Shown here one piece after another: positions 36,169 through 45,155 of a stretch of DNA of 64,000 nucleotides; position 1 is the first letter of the stretch; every line of letters begins with the position of its first letter. Origin of the DNA: Bacillus weihaiensis (GTDB taxonomy: Bacteria > Bacillota > Bacilli > Bacillales > Bacillaceae); assembly GCF_001889165.1 (NCBI RefSeq), contig NZ_CP016020.1, positions 1,896,501 to 1,960,500 on the forward strand, given 5' to 3'. The position numbers and the translations under genes were made by a program. Under the pieces are notes generated by a model, which searched no databases, had not been told where the DNA came from, and worked only from the letters and a program-made list of their open reading frames with translations.

Positions 36169-37443
36169 TTATAGATTTGCTGCTTGTTTTCTTTGAGTGA
36201 TTTCTGTCATTTCTTCTTTTATTAAGATAGCTCCCATTAATCCAAGTAATGAGAAGATAATCGGAATAATAAATCCAATGGTGTATCCTGTGCTTATGAG
36301 TGATGGAGGAAAGGAGTCCAAGACTTTACCGAATAAGCTCGGTAACATAACAGCACTTAGGAAGCCTCCCATATTTGCAAATCCAGAAACCACTCCTACT
36401 TCTGTTACAGGAAAAGACTGGCGCACAACAGCAAATGTCATGGAACTCGCTCCATTTCCGTACCCAATGAAAAAGAAAAGTAAGATACCTAACAAGTATG
36501 GAGGTTTTCCTTCAAATATAAGCAATAAAGTCCAACAGAGGAAAACAACTGTATGGACGAACATATAAGGTCGTTTTACAGAGGGAAGACGACTAGAGAG
36601 AGTACTCGTTACAAATGCACCAATTAAGACGCCGAATAAGCCAATCATGACAAGTTGGCTTGCATCGGAACGAGATAATTCATATATTTCCATACCGTAA
36701 GGAACCGCCCACGATCCAATAAATCCTACATAGGTTCCGACTAGACCAAAATGACAAAAAAACGTTGCCCACGCTTGTCTTGTAGAAAATACTCTTCGTA
36801 AAATACTCCAAGTCTTTTCCCGTTTACCCGATTGCTTTTTTTCCTCTTCTTTATTAGGTGGGAGCTTACGATTCGGAAAATAAACTAGGACGAAATATAG
36901 GACCAAACTTGTTACGCACAAGATACTTCCAACAGCGAAAAAGGGGATACGCCAACCAAATAAACCGATCCATATTGAAAAGGGAACGGTTGCCATGAGG
37001 AAGCCTAAACTACCTGAAATTCCTGCAAAACCTAGAAGTTTAAGAAATTCCCCGGCTTTAAACCATTGACTTAAGATTAAAACAAGATTAATCCAAATCG
37101 TTGCATCACCAACACCTACAAGTGATCGAGCAATAATTAGCAGTATTTCTGTAGAAGAAACACTGTAAAGAATCGTTCCCATACCATTTAATAATGTCCC
37201 AGTAATTAAGAATACATTGGGACCAAACCGATCAGATAAAATGCCAATCGGGATTTGTAAGCCTGCATAGGCTAAAAACTGTATACTCGTCAATAAACCA
37301 ATCGTTGCTGCCGACACCTGAAAATCCTTCATTAACTGATCGGTAATCAATCCGGGTGCTGTACGTTGACTAACAATCAAAAAATACGTAAACAATACCG
37401 TACCAAACACAACCCACCGATACGGACTTCTTTGCTTCTCCAT
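36169..37443 (-). CDS. Major facilitator superfamily transporter
   Basis: About 424 aa with 12 membrane helices: FLIVSQRTAPGLITDQLM at helix 1, GILSDRFGP in the loop between helices 2 and 3, and RSLVGVGDATIWINLV near helix 4. It resembles the nitrate/glucarate-like or NarK/ACS-related MFS members; the substrate is not assigned. I use ATG 37443 (MEKQRSPY) with AAGGTG upstream; an in-frame GTG lies at 37455. It stands alone between rsbQ and a divergent Nudix gene. Confidence 0.8.
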   Translation of the reverse strand: MEKQRSPYRWVVFGTVLFTYFLIVSQRTAPGLITDQLMKDFQVSAATIGLLTSIQFLAYAGLQIPIGILSDRFGPNVFLITGTLLNGMGTILYSVSSTEILLIIARSLVGVGDATIWINLVLILSQWFKAGEFLKLLGFAGISGSLGFLMATVPFSIWIGLFGWRIPFFAVGSILCVTSLVLYFVLVYFPNRKLPPNKEEEKKQSGKREKTWSILRRVFSTRQAWATFFCHFGLVGTYVGFIGSWAVPYGMEIYELSRSDASQLVMIGLFGVLIGAFVTSTLSSRLPSVKRPYMFVHTVVFLCWTLLLIFEGKPPYLLGILLFFFIGYGNGASSMTFAVVRQSFPVTEVGVVSGFANMGGFLSAVMLPSLFGKVLDSFPPSLISTGYTIGFIIPIIFSLLGLMGAILIKEEMTEITQRKQAANL

Positions 37444-37527
37444 TCCAACCTGCACCTTCTAACATAGTAATCTCTCTACAGTATACTATAAAAACCAAAA
37501 ATCATGTTTCCTTTACCACTTTAATAG

Positions 37528-37549
37528 GGTGGGGGCCAGGCACCACTAA
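37528..37549. repeat. Short copy of the CCAGGCAC repeat core
   Basis: GGTGGGGGCCAGGCACCACT carries the GCCAGGCACC core found in the nested terminator at 1212 and in the 120-bp repeats at 54201 and 58178, here without arms. Confidence 0.4.
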
Positions 37550-37651
37550 TTAAAATGGATAAATATGATAAAATATTCAACGACTAGGTAATAAAACAAG
37601 GTACAAATAAAAAAGAGAACTGTCTGATAAACATCCTTAGGAGGGAAAGAT

Positions 37652-38275
37652 TTGAGCGAACAAGAAATGCTGAGAATTTATGATGAGCAAAAGAATGATA
37701 TCGGTGTAGCAACAAGAAGTGAAGTTCATAGAAAGGGCTACTGGCATGAAGCGTTTCATTGCTGGCTAACCAGTTATGAACAGGACACCGTCTATCTCTA
37801 CTTGCAGCTACGTAGTAAAAGGAAGAAGGATTACCCTAATTTATTAGATATTACAGCTGCGGGCCATCTAGTAGCTCATGAAACAGTTGAGGACGGGATT
37901 AGAGAAATAAAAGAAGAGATCGGAATTGATGTTTCATTCGATGAATTAATAAAGCTAGGTGTACTTTATTATTGTGTGATACAAGAGGATTTTATCGATA
38001 AAGAACTAGCTAACGTTTTTCTACATAAAACGAATAAAACCCTTGATGACTTTATCCTTCAACTAGAAGAGGTTTCAGGAATCGTAAAAGTAAAGGTCAA
38101 TGATTTCGCAGATCTTTGGTATGGGGTAAAAGAAAAAATTAACATGAAAGGATTTGAAATAAATGAACACGGTGAGAGAATAACTATTAATGAGTTTGTA
38201 AGTAGAGAGCGTTTTGTACCACATCAAATCTCGTTTTATAAAGAGGTTATTCAAAAGATACAGGAACATATATGA
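37652..38275 (+). CDS. Nudix hydrolase, IDI/YfcD-like
   Basis: 207 aa. It reads MSEQEMLRIYDEQKNDIGVATRSEVH and YWHEAFHCWL, the N-terminus typical of isopentenyl-diphosphate isomerase-like Nudix proteins. A Nudix box follows (GHLVAHETVEDGIREIKEEIG). It starts with TTG, preceded by AGGAGGG at 6 nt. A true isomerase role is unlikely for this subgroup; the substrate is unknown. A second, different Nudix gene follows 81 bp later. Confidence 0.85.
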   Translation: MSEQEMLRIYDEQKNDIGVATRSEVHRKGYWHEAFHCWLTSYEQDTVYLYLQLRSKRKKDYPNLLDITAAGHLVAHETVEDGIREIKEEIGIDVSFDELIKLGVLYYCVIQEDFIDKELANVFLHKTNKTLDDFILQLEEVSGIVKVKVNDFADLWYGVKEKINMKGFEINEHGERITINEFVSRERFVPHQISFYKEVIQKIQEHI

Positions 38276-38356
38276 CGGAAAGAATGACTCCCTGTAAAAG
38301 GGGATCAGTATTTTTAAATAGACATACTTCGCGATGATAGAAGGGAGTAGGAAACG

Positions 38357-38938
38357 TTGGATGAATGGAAGACCCTTAAGTCTGAATATCTTCATAAAAG
38401 CCCTTTTGGCAATATTAGAAAGGATGCCTGCTTATTACCAAATGGTCAAATGATCGATGATTATTATGTTCAAGAGTACTCAGATTGGGTAAATGCTATT
38501 GTGATAACAAAAGAAAATAAGCTTGTATTGGTTGAGCAATATCGACATGCGGGGAATGGTTTTTTCTTAGAGATTCCTGCTGGAAAAAGAGAAGGTAATG
38601 AAACACATGAAGAAGGAATTGTGAGAGAAGTAAAAGAAGAAACAGGGTATATTTCAAAGAAAAAACCTATTTTTCTAGGTGAGTTTATGGTGAATCCGGC
38701 TACGCAAAATAATATGGTAAAAACGTATGTAATACAAGAGGCATATAAAGCTTATGAACAAGTTCTAGATGATACTGAGGATATAAACGTGAAATTATAT
38801 GATTTTTCACATTTTGGTGAACTAATTCTTTCTAAAAAAATTAAAACACAGTTATTTACGGCTTCTGCTTATTTTATGGCGAAGTATGCAAGTGATGAAA
38901 AAAGTCTTAAAGCTAGATTAAGAGAGAAATTTAATTAG
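38357..38938 (+). CDS. Nudix hydrolase, ADP-ribose pyrophosphatase-like
   Basis: 193 aa with VLVEQYRHAGNGFFLEIPAGKREGNETHEEGIVREVKEETGY, a Nudix box in the arrangement of ADP-sugar pyrophosphatases (only the box region quoted is diagnostic). It starts with TTG (MDEWKTLKSEYL), ribosome binding site AGGGAGTAGG upstream. It is probably transcribed with the preceding Nudix gene and with the DUF3977 gene 21 bp downstream. Confidence 0.82.
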   Translation: MDEWKTLKSEYLHKSPFGNIRKDACLLPNGQMIDDYYVQEYSDWVNAIVITKENKLVLVEQYRHAGNGFFLEIPAGKREGNETHEEGIVREVKEETGYISKKKPIFLGEFMVNPATQNNMVKTYVIQEAYKAYEQVLDDTEDINVKLYDFSHFGELILSKKIKTQLFTASAYFMAKYASDEKSLKARLREKFN

Positions 38939-38959
38939 TGAAAGAGGGAGAATCCTTTC

Positions 38960-39217
38960 ATGAAGTATGTAGAACTTGGAGTTGGGAATAAATGGTTAGT
39001 GAGAACAGAAATTGAGCTAGAAGATGGAACTGAAAGGGAAGAAAAAGGAATTGTAGGTCCAATTATTTTTCATTCTTTCTATTTTAGAATATGGATTGGC
39101 AAGTGGGTCATAATAATGGATTCCAAAGAGGGAGTAAAAAGAATGAAGAAAACGAAAACAGCAATTAAAATGATTGTTGGAATAACTAGTATGGATTATA
39201 AGGTAATGAGTGAATGA
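38960..39217 (+). CDS. DUF3977 family protein
   Basis: 85 aa: MKYVELGVGNKWLVRTE, EREEKGIVGPI, then RIWIGKWVIIMDSKEG and a basic tail. This is the DUF3977 pattern as I know it from Bacillus genomes. It is a beta-rich soluble protein of unknown function. AGGGAG lies 9 nt before the ATG, 21 bp after the Nudix stop. Confidence 0.75.
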   Translation: MKYVELGVGNKWLVRTEIELEDGTEREEKGIVGPIIFHSFYFRIWIGKWVIIMDSKEGVKRMKKTKTAIKMIVGITSMDYKVMSE

Positions 39218-39274
39218 TATGTTGTCGGCTTCATATAAGCCTAATGTAAGATGTAAGAAAAGGGAGGGAGTTTA

Positions 39275-39625
39275 ATGACTAAACATAAGATCTATACCAT
39301 GAGTTTTGCAAGCGTTTATCCTCATTATGTAACAAAGGCAGAGAAAAAGGGGCGAACGAAAGAAGAGGTTGACGAAATTATCCGCTGGTTTACTGGGTAT
39401 AGCCAGGAGGAGCTAGAAATACATTTGGAAAAAAAGACAGATTTTGAAACATTCATTATAGAGGCAACCAAGCTAAATCCATCAAGAAGATTAATAAAAG
39501 GTGTCATTTGTGGGATAAGAGTCGAAAAAATTGAGGAACCAACGATGCAGGAAATTCGCTATTTAGACAAGCTAATTGATGAGTTAGCAAAGGGTAAAGC
39601 AATGGAGAAAATTTTACGTACCTAA
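39275..39625 (+). CDS. DUF2200 family protein
   Basis: 116 aa: [40 protein letters not shown], and [17 protein letters not shown], the DUF2200 hallmark. A helical soluble protein with no known function. AAGGGAGGG precedes the ATG. It is closed by the terminator at 39655. Confidence 0.85.
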   Translation: MTKHKIYTMSFASVYPHYVTKAEKKGRTKEEVDEIIRWFTGYSQEELEIHLEKKTDFETFIIEATKLNPSRRLIKGVICGIRVEKIEEPTMQEIRYLDKLIDELAKGKAMEKILRT

Positions 39626-39654
39626 ATGAACCATAATTTTTAATATAAAGAGAA

Positions 39655-39700
39655 GAGAAATAACCATGATCTAACTATAGTAATGGTTATTTCTCATTTT
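39655..39700 (+). terminator. Terminator of the DUF2200 gene
   Basis: A 13-bp perfect stem, GAGAAATAACCAT (39655-39667) and ATGGTTATTTCTC (39683-39695), loop of 15 nt, then ATTTT. Confidence 0.8.
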
Positions 39701-39921
39701 CCAAACTACTTTAGTTTAATATAATTATATTATGTAAACTGATAATAGCATATACGAGAATACAATATTAACTGTAGGAGGTTATGAATTTACATTTCGG
39801 ATACAGAATCTTTTCTGTTAATCGTCCTAGCCATCTTCCTTAAATGATGTAAAAAATTCAACCTGATTAATGGCTATTTATGGTAGGATAAAGAGAGGTT
39901 TACATATAGGAGGAATACGGT

Positions 39922-40422
39922 ATGAAAAAACGACAGCAAGTTATGTACATGATTATTATAGTCCCTTTCCTTTTAAGTGCCTGCAGCTCCGAATCAACGG
40001 AAAAGAAAGAAGATATTTTTCAATATAATCATTCGTATGTGGGAGATGCTGGTGCAGTCGGGAATATAACACGATTATTACCAGTTCCAAGTGGAGAGCA
40101 GGTGAGCGGATTAGAGCTTGAAACAAAAGAAGAACCATATGGAGTCATTGTAAATTATAGCTATAAAGAAACAAGCGATAATAATGAGAGAAATAATCAA
40201 GAGCTTGCTCTCTTTAACGCAACCTTCCTTCTCTCCTTACTCCAAAATGCCGATTGGGTTCAGTTCAATTTTATGGAGCAACCAATTAAAGTAACACTTG
40301 AAGAACTAACAGACCTGTACGGTACCAACATAAGAGAAGTGGAGAATGAAGAAGAACTAACAAAGCTTATTCAAACACATTTGGAAGATGAACAATCCGT
40401 GGAGTCGTTTTTTAGCAACTAA
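39922..40422 (+). CDS. Lipoprotein with DUF4825 domain
   Basis: 166 aa with a signal peptide and lipobox LLSAC (lipid-modified Cys21), so it is anchored on the outer face of the membrane. The mature part has YVGDAGAVGNITRLLPVP and EEPYGVIVNYSY, the DUF4825 pattern often fused to anti-sigma or sensor proteins. AGGAGG precedes the ATG. The function is unknown. Confidence 0.82.
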   Translation: MKKRQQVMYMIIIVPFLLSACSSESTEKKEDIFQYNHSYVGDAGAVGNITRLLPVPSGEQVSGLELETKEEPYGVIVNYSYKETSDNNERNNQELALFNATFLLSLLQNADWVQFNFMEQPIKVTLEELTDLYGTNIREVENEEELTKLIQTHLEDEQSVESFFSN

Positions 40423-40438
40423 TACTGGATGTAATTTG

Positions 40439-40467
40439 AAAGCGCGCTCATTATGAACGCGCTTTTT
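40439..40467. terminator. Bidirectional terminator between convergent genes
   Basis: AAAGCGCG and CGCGCTTT arms enclose a weaker TCAT/ATGA inner stem; TTTTT follows on the plus strand. The last codons of the minus-strand gene lie inside it. Confidence 0.8.
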
Positions 40468-40729
40468 CATTCGCAGAGTTTATTTTTCTATAAAAAACGA
40501 GACAAACACCACAAATTAAAGAAAGTCCTATAAATGTAAAAAGAAAAAAGAGTGGAGAGCCAGTTGATCCAAATGCTACTACATTTTGAAGCGATTCAAC
40601 ATTTTGCCAATCCCCTTCAATAATTGGTATGTAATTTAATGTTTTTATATACCCAATGAAGAAGGTCCCTAAAAAGAACAAAACATGCAAGATAAAAGAA
40701 AAACAGAGAGAAAGAAGAATAGTCCTCAA
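40451..40729 (-). CDS. Hypothetical membrane protein, two to three helices
   Basis: 92 aa, hydrophobic at about 5-28 and 58-80 with a polar middle (EGDWQNVESLQN) and a charged tail. The stop codon lies inside the shared terminator hairpin. AAAGGAG lies upstream of the start. No family recognised. Confidence 0.6.
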   Translation of the reverse strand: MRTILLSLCFSFILHVLFFLGTFFIGYIKTLNYIPIIEGDWQNVESLQNVVAFGSTGSPLFFLFTFIGLSLICGVCLVFYRKINSANEKARS

Positions 40730-40859
40730 TTTTGCAAACTCCTTTTCTAAGTATATCTATATTGTACTATACCTTTATAGAAACTCACCTTCAAATTGAA
40801 GTGATTGATTGTATTTTTATATATTTAAGTGTATAAATATACTAAAAGGAGTAGTGTGT

Positions 40860-41267
40860 ATGAATATAGTGATCCAGAATACCAATCCAGCAAAAGAGGA
40901 CTTCATAGCTTTACACAAAACAACTGGGTGGAACCAGAAGGGATTGTTTACTTACGACCAATTATATGAAGCAATTTGCAACAGTTGGTTCTCCGCCTCG
41001 ATCTATCATAATAATAAGCTAATTGCTTACGGGCGTATTCTATCAGACGGAATCTATCAAACGTTTATTTGTGACGTCATGGTATTACCGGAATATCAAG
41101 GACAGGGGATTGGAAGAAAAGTAATTGAATTACTGTTGGAGAAATGTAAAGAGAATGGAATCCAATGGGTTCAACTGTTCAGTGCAAAAGGGAAGCAAGA
41201 GTTCTATTTAAAGCTAGGGTTTACGATAAGAGATCAAGCTGCACCAGGAATGTCGATATTTTTATAA
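40860..41267 (+). CDS. GNAT family N-acetyltransferase
   Basis: 135-aa GNAT domain with the acetyl-CoA loop in EYQGQGIGRKVIELLL and IYQTFICDVMVLPEY before it; it ends at KLGFTIRD...MSIFL. The start is ATG 40860 with AAAGGAG upstream; the frame is open further 5' but lacks a site. It belongs to the small YitI/PhnO-like GNAT group, substrate unknown. The hydrolase gene follows after 17 bp, so they may be co-transcribed. Confidence 0.85.
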   Translation: MNIVIQNTNPAKEDFIALHKTTGWNQKGLFTYDQLYEAICNSWFSASIYHNNKLIAYGRILSDGIYQTFICDVMVLPEYQGQGIGRKVIELLLEKCKENGIQWVQLFSAKGKQEFYLKLGFTIRDQAAPGMSIFL

Positions 41268-41284
41268 AGATAGCGAGGGGAAAA

Positions 41285-41869
41285 ATGAATAGGTCAGTAG
41301 TTATCATTATCCATGAAATATACGGAGTTAACGATCATATTTCTACATTTTCTAAAAGGTTAACAAGTCAGGGCTTTGAAGTAATATGCCCCAATTTGTT
41401 AGACTTCGAATTACCTTTTGACTATGAACAAGAAGAAGAAGCGTATCATCATTTTATGAACAATATAGGATTTGATCACTCCGTGCAAAGGATTAGCAGC
41501 TTAGTCGAGGGAGTATCTAGAAAGTATGAGCGTGTCTTTCTCATAGGGTTTAGTGTAGGAGCAACCATTGCTTGGTTATGTAGTAAAGACCAATCCATAG
41601 ATGGAATTATTTGTTTTTACGGATCTCGAATTCGTGAATATGTAGACATTGTACCACTATGCCCGACTTTATTGATTTTTCCGGAGATGGAAAAATCATT
41701 CAATGTTGATGAACTGATTGCTGGGTTAGGAGAGAAGGGGAATGTAACTGCGCTAAAATTTGAGGGTCTACACGGATTTTGTAATCCCTATTCAGCTTAT
41801 TATCACAAAGAATCTGCGCAAGAATCATATGAGAGGGGCCTACAATTTTTAAGAGAGCAATTGAAATGA
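41285..41869 (+). CDS. Dienelactone hydrolase-family alpha/beta hydrolase
   Basis: 194 aa. IIHEIYGVNDHI near the N-terminus and LHGFCNPYS (catalytic His region) are DLH-family marks; the nucleophile elbow is GFSVGA, with Ser in place of the classical Cys. The start is ATG 41285 (GAGGGG upstream); the longer open frame overlaps the GNAT gene and is rejected. The length is short for the family (usually about 230 aa), so lid elements may be missing. Substrate unknown. Confidence 0.78.
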   Translation: MNRSVVIIIHEIYGVNDHISTFSKRLTSQGFEVICPNLLDFELPFDYEQEEEAYHHFMNNIGFDHSVQRISSLVEGVSRKYERVFLIGFSVGATIAWLCSKDQSIDGIICFYGSRIREYVDIVPLCPTLLIFPEMEKSFNVDELIAGLGEKGNVTALKFEGLHGFCNPYSAYYHKESAQESYERGLQFLREQLK

Positions 41870-41968
41870 AGTTTAATATTTGAAAGCTTTTAGTACATAG
41901 TCATAATTGTGGAGATATGGAACTTTATGATGCTATGGTTTGTATCATAAAGGGATCCATGTTATTAT

Positions 41969-42006
41969 ACAGTTAAATATTTTTTACCGTGCAAAATTAA
42001 TTAGAC
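41969..42006 (+). promoter_or_regulatory. Operator-like element, copy 1
   Basis: ACAGTTAAA, 8 nt, then ACCGTGCAAAATTAATTAGAC. The same pattern with the same spacing occurs at 42660-42696, in front of the MFS gene. Half-sites ACxGT and ACCGT are 17 bp apart in both. It is a likely binding site for the ArsR-like regulator or a shared promoter element. Confidence 0.5.
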
Positions 42007-42019
42007 GGAGCTGATTTCT

Positions 42020-42643
42020 TTGAAGCCTATGTTCACTTTGTCGAATTATGCTCAATTAAAAGCGCTAAGTGACCCATTACGTGCAGAGATAATGATTCGA
42101 TTAATCGAAAAATCATATACTGGACAGCAGTTATCAGAAATATTTGGATTATCACGTGCGAAAATTCACTATCATCTTAAAGAATTAGAAAAAAACGAGC
42201 TAATTGAGATTGTCAAAAAAGAAGAAAAGAATGGAATTATACAAAAGTTTTATCGTTCAGTAGCAAGAGGGTTTACACCGTCCTCACAACTACTTCCTCA
42301 AATAGGTGATGTTAGTGAAACCTCAAGACAGCTACTTTTGCAGCTAAATGATCGAACAAGAAATGCTATTTTATCAGCTTCTGAACATGCATTTCAATTA
42401 GAACAAGCAAGTGAGGAGCCTTCAAATTGGAGCTACGTTGGGGCAACCTGGCATTTTTCTGCAAAAGAAGAGCATTTTAAGAAGTGGATTAAGAAATATC
42501 ATTCATTAATGAAGGAATTTAGTGAAATGACAAAAAATGATCAGCCTGATGAACCAGACAGTAAGATGTATTATCTTTCGACTATGGCTTTTCAAGTGGA
42601 AGAACCATTAATTGAAGAGTTAAAGAGTGAAAAAGAGGAGTAA
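42020..42643 (+). CDS. ArsR/HTH_20-type winged-helix transcriptional regulator
   Basis: 207 aa. An N-terminal winged helix (about 8-90: LKALSDPLRAEIMIRLIE, GLSRAKIHYHLKELEKNELI) is followed by a helical domain of unknown fold (about 100-207). It starts with TTG 42020, with GGAG upstream; ATG 42029 is an alternative. It sits upstream of an MFS exporter gene, and both genes are preceded by the same operator-like repeat, so it probably controls that exporter and itself. Confidence 0.82.
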   Translation: MKPMFTLSNYAQLKALSDPLRAEIMIRLIEKSYTGQQLSEIFGLSRAKIHYHLKELEKNELIEIVKKEEKNGIIQKFYRSVARGFTPSSQLLPQIGDVSETSRQLLLQLNDRTRNAILSASEHAFQLEQASEEPSNWSYVGATWHFSAKEEHFKKWIKKYHSLMKEFSEMTKNDQPDEPDSKMYYLSTMAFQVEEPLIEELKSEKEE

Positions 42644-42659
42644 CTCTTTTTTTTGTATA

Positions 42660-42696
42660 ACGGTTAAAAAAAGTTGACCGTACAAAATAAATAAAC
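42660..42696 (+). promoter_or_regulatory. Operator-like element, copy 2
   Basis: ACGGTTAAA, 8 nt, then ACCGTACAAAATAAATAAAC, matching copy 1 (41969-42006) in sequence and in the 17-bp spacing of ACGGT and ACCGT. A TTGACC at about 42674 overlaps it. Confidence 0.5.
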
Positions 42697-42712
42697 TAGG
42701 GTGTGATGAGAA

Positions 42713-43966
42713 GTGAGACAGTTATTTGTAAATGTAAATTTTGTCTTGTTATTTTTAGGAAGAGTAATAACAAATATAGGTGACAGTATGTATTATGTTG
42801 CATCTATGTGGCTTGTATATGAACTGGGAGGTAGTGCTTTTTATACGGGTTTAGCAGGGTTTCTCATCTTGTTACCGAAGGCTTTTCAATTCCTTTTTGG
42901 TCCGTTTGTAGATCGATGGAAAATAAGAAAAACGTTACTGACTACTCAAATCTTACAAAGCATCCTTATACTTATTATTCCATTCACTTACTTCTTAGAT
43001 CTCCTCACCATTCAACTTATATTTATTATGATGCCACTAATTGCAGTTATCGAAGAATTTGCTTATCCAAGCCAAACGAAAGCACTACCTATTATTTTAA
43101 AGAAGACTGAATTAATTAAAGGAAACTCCGCCTTTGCCTTCGCCTATCAAGGCGTAGACCTTATTTTTCATTCTGTTGCAGGTATTTTAGTCACCTCCAT
43201 TGGTGCTATCACTCTTTTTCTAATCGATTCTATTACCTTCGCTGTAGCTGCACTTTTATTTAGTTTCTTGCGAATTGAGAAAAGAACTGATGGAATAACA
43301 GAAGAACTAAAAAGTAAATATTATTTCTCTGAATTAAAGGAAGGACTATCTACAGTCTTTCAATCGTTGCTTTGGGTATTGCTATTAGGAGCAGCTTTTG
43401 TGAACTTTTCAATAGGAATGACAATGGCACTTTTACCATCAATTGCTCAATCTTTTGGAGGAGCTAGCTTTTATGGAATGTTATTAGCTTCCATGTCTCT
43501 AGGCCTATTAGTTGGTTCGCTAAGTGGATCTCTTATTGGCAATTTCCCTGTAGGATATTCTATTATTATTTGTTTTACAATGGGTGCTTTTTGTTGGTTT
43601 TCCACATCATTTGTAGCCACACCTTTTTTCTTTCTATTATTATTTGGATTAGCTTGGATTCCTATCGGAGCAGTAAATGTTTTGTTTGCAGGCATTACAC
43701 AATCAATCATTCCGCTTGAAATGATAGGTCGTGTGAATTCAGTTATGTCAAGTTTTAGTGTAATCTTTATGCCAGTAGGATCATTACTTGGAGGTTATAT
43801 AGGAACGATCATTAATCCAAATACGATTTTCACATATACAAGTCTAGGACTGGGTGTAATGGCATTCATGTGGGTTTTATTTAGTGAGCTAAAGAAACTG
43901 CCAAGAGTTGAGGAGATAGATGGAAGGAAATTAAAATTAAACGATACTCCTAAGGAGGCAAGCTGA
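42713..43966 (+). CDS. MFS transporter, probable drug or metabolite exporter
   Basis: 417 aa with 12 hydrophobic segments: FLGRVITNIGDSMYYVASMW at helix 1, the GPFVDRWKIRKT loop and FVNFSIGMTMALLPS after the centre. It belongs to the MFS_3/enterobactin-exporter-like group that often accompanies ArsR-like regulators. It starts with GTG 42713; the upstream AGGGTG is a fair site. It is followed by a terminator. The substrate is unknown. Confidence 0.85.
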   Translation: MRQLFVNVNFVLLFLGRVITNIGDSMYYVASMWLVYELGGSAFYTGLAGFLILLPKAFQFLFGPFVDRWKIRKTLLTTQILQSILILIIPFTYFLDLLTIQLIFIMMPLIAVIEEFAYPSQTKALPIILKKTELIKGNSAFAFAYQGVDLIFHSVAGILVTSIGAITLFLIDSITFAVAALLFSFLRIEKRTDGITEELKSKYYFSELKEGLSTVFQSLLWVLLLGAAFVNFSIGMTMALLPSIAQSFGGASFYGMLLASMSLGLLVGSLSGSLIGNFPVGYSIIICFTMGAFCWFSTSFVATPFFFLLLFGLAWIPIGAVNVLFAGITQSIIPLEMIGRVNSVMSSFSVIFMPVGSLLGGYIGTIINPNTIFTYTSLGLGVMAFMWVLFSELKKLPRVEEIDGRKLKLNDTPKEAS

Positions 43967-43988
43967 TTTGATCACTATAATAGGAATT

Positions 43989-44020
43989 AATAAGGACAGA
44001 AATCCTGTCCTTATTTTATT
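43989..44020 (+). terminator. Terminator of the MFS gene
   Basis: AATAAGGACAG (43989-43999) pairs with CTGTCCTTATT (44005-44015), 11 bp, followed by TTATT. Confidence 0.85.
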
Positions 44021-44232
44021 CAGACCTTACTCAACACATTTTGAAAATCTTCTTCTTCCTGAATAACAAACTCTTCAAAGACTTCGACGATATCATGATG
44101 ATTGATTACGTATGAAATATTTTAATGAGATAATTCTCTCAGGGTAAGCGAAAGCAAGATAATCGAATATATTACCGTTTCCGTTTCGTCCATCTTCACT
44201 AAACGCAGTAATATGTGTTAGTTTCTATAATA
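44020..44232 (-). pseudogene. C-terminal remnant of an unidentified protein, frameshifted
   Basis: On the minus strand one frame reads THITAFSEDGRNGNGNIF then DYLAFAYPERIISLKYFIRN. After a shift it continues INHHDIVEVFEEFVIQEEED and FQNVLSKV to a TGA at 44020. Codon use and composition look like real protein. There is no start and no recognised family. It is best read as a decayed gene end. Confidence 0.4.
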
Positions 44233-44615
44233 GGTCGGTAGATAAGGAATTTTAGGATAAAAAGAGTGAAGGAAACTGCGAATAAGACGCTTAGGTTAAC
44301 AACTAACATGAGATAAACGATTAAAGCTACATTCAAACCTTCCACAACGAAACAGCTCAATACCATTTATTTTCAATTTACCATAATGATAATAAGCTTA
44401 AAACTTCCCCAGATGAAAAGATATTTACTTGAAGATTTCTCCTGCTGAAATGAAAAAAATGATTTATGAGGGTGTCTCCTTGATTCATCATCAAAAATGG
44501 GCGTGAATTTGGGCCCTTTTATGAAGCATTCTTCCATGTAGACGGGCTCCAAATGTCGATAAGTGTATATAATGTATCGTCTAGTATTTTTCACAATCGA
44601 AAGGAAGATGTTTAT
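44233..44615. other. Gene-free stretch before the yjcZ-like gene
   Basis: About 380 bp with scattered stops in all frames. A 98-codon minus-strand frame reaches into the yjcZ-like gene and lacks support. No promoter could be picked with confidence. Confidence 0.4.
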
Positions 44616-44840
44616 ATGTACGGTTATGAAAACATGCCAAATATGGCGGCGACAGCAAATATGCCACATGTTGGTGCAGCAAATGCTCCTTATCAGCCTA
44701 TGATGTCTTGCTCATACGAAGCTCCTGCTTATGGATACTGTGCTCCTGAATATAGACCTAATAATACGTTCGCGCTAATTGTTGTTCTCTTTATTTTATT
44801 AATTATCATTGGTGCAACAATTTACGGAAACAAATGCTAA
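44616..44840 (+). CDS. YjcZ family sporulation-associated small protein
   Basis: 74 aa: a soluble N-terminal part rich in Ala, Met, Tyr and Pro, then the near-invariant YjcZ-type membrane helix [16 protein letters not shown] and a short tail (TIYGNKC). Start ATG 44616 with AAAGGAAG upstream. Members are made during sporulation in Bacillus; the molecular role is unknown. A strong terminator follows. Confidence 0.85.
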   Translation: MYGYENMPNMAATANMPHVGAANAPYQPMMSCSYEAPAYGYCAPEYRPNNTFALIVVLFILLIIIGATIYGNKC

Positions 44841-44851
44841 ATCATGTAAGG

Positions 44852-44890
44852 AAAAAATCTCACCTTCGATTAAAAAGGTGAGATTTTTTT
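44852..44890 (+). terminator. Terminator of the yjcZ-like gene
   Basis: AAAAAATCTCACCTT pairs with AAGGTGAGATTTTTT around an 8-nt loop; the T-run is in and after the right arm. Confidence 0.9.
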
Positions 44891-45155
44891 TGAACTACGG
44901 ATCTTCGGTTAATTTATTTAAAGATCATTCATTATCCACTTTTAAAAAATATCTTTATTCCCATAAAAGGGTTTAACGTATGAAGGGAGAAACTAATAGT
45001 CAGATTTATAATAAGAAAGTATTACTATATTGGAAAAATAAGCTGTTACATATTCTATCAAACTTGTTGATTTATTTTTTATATGTGCCAACGCTAGAAA
45101 TACCTACAGGGGATATAGTATGATTATATAAAATTCTGAAAATTGGTGAAATGAG
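44891..45155. other. Upstream region of the two-component operon
   Basis: AT-rich and free of genes. No consensus promoter could be singled out. Confidence 0.4.

Noticed and set aside
44373-44669. 98-codon minus-strand open frame over the yjcZ-like start
   Set aside because: It overlaps a well-supported gene and its promoter and has no recognisable protein features.
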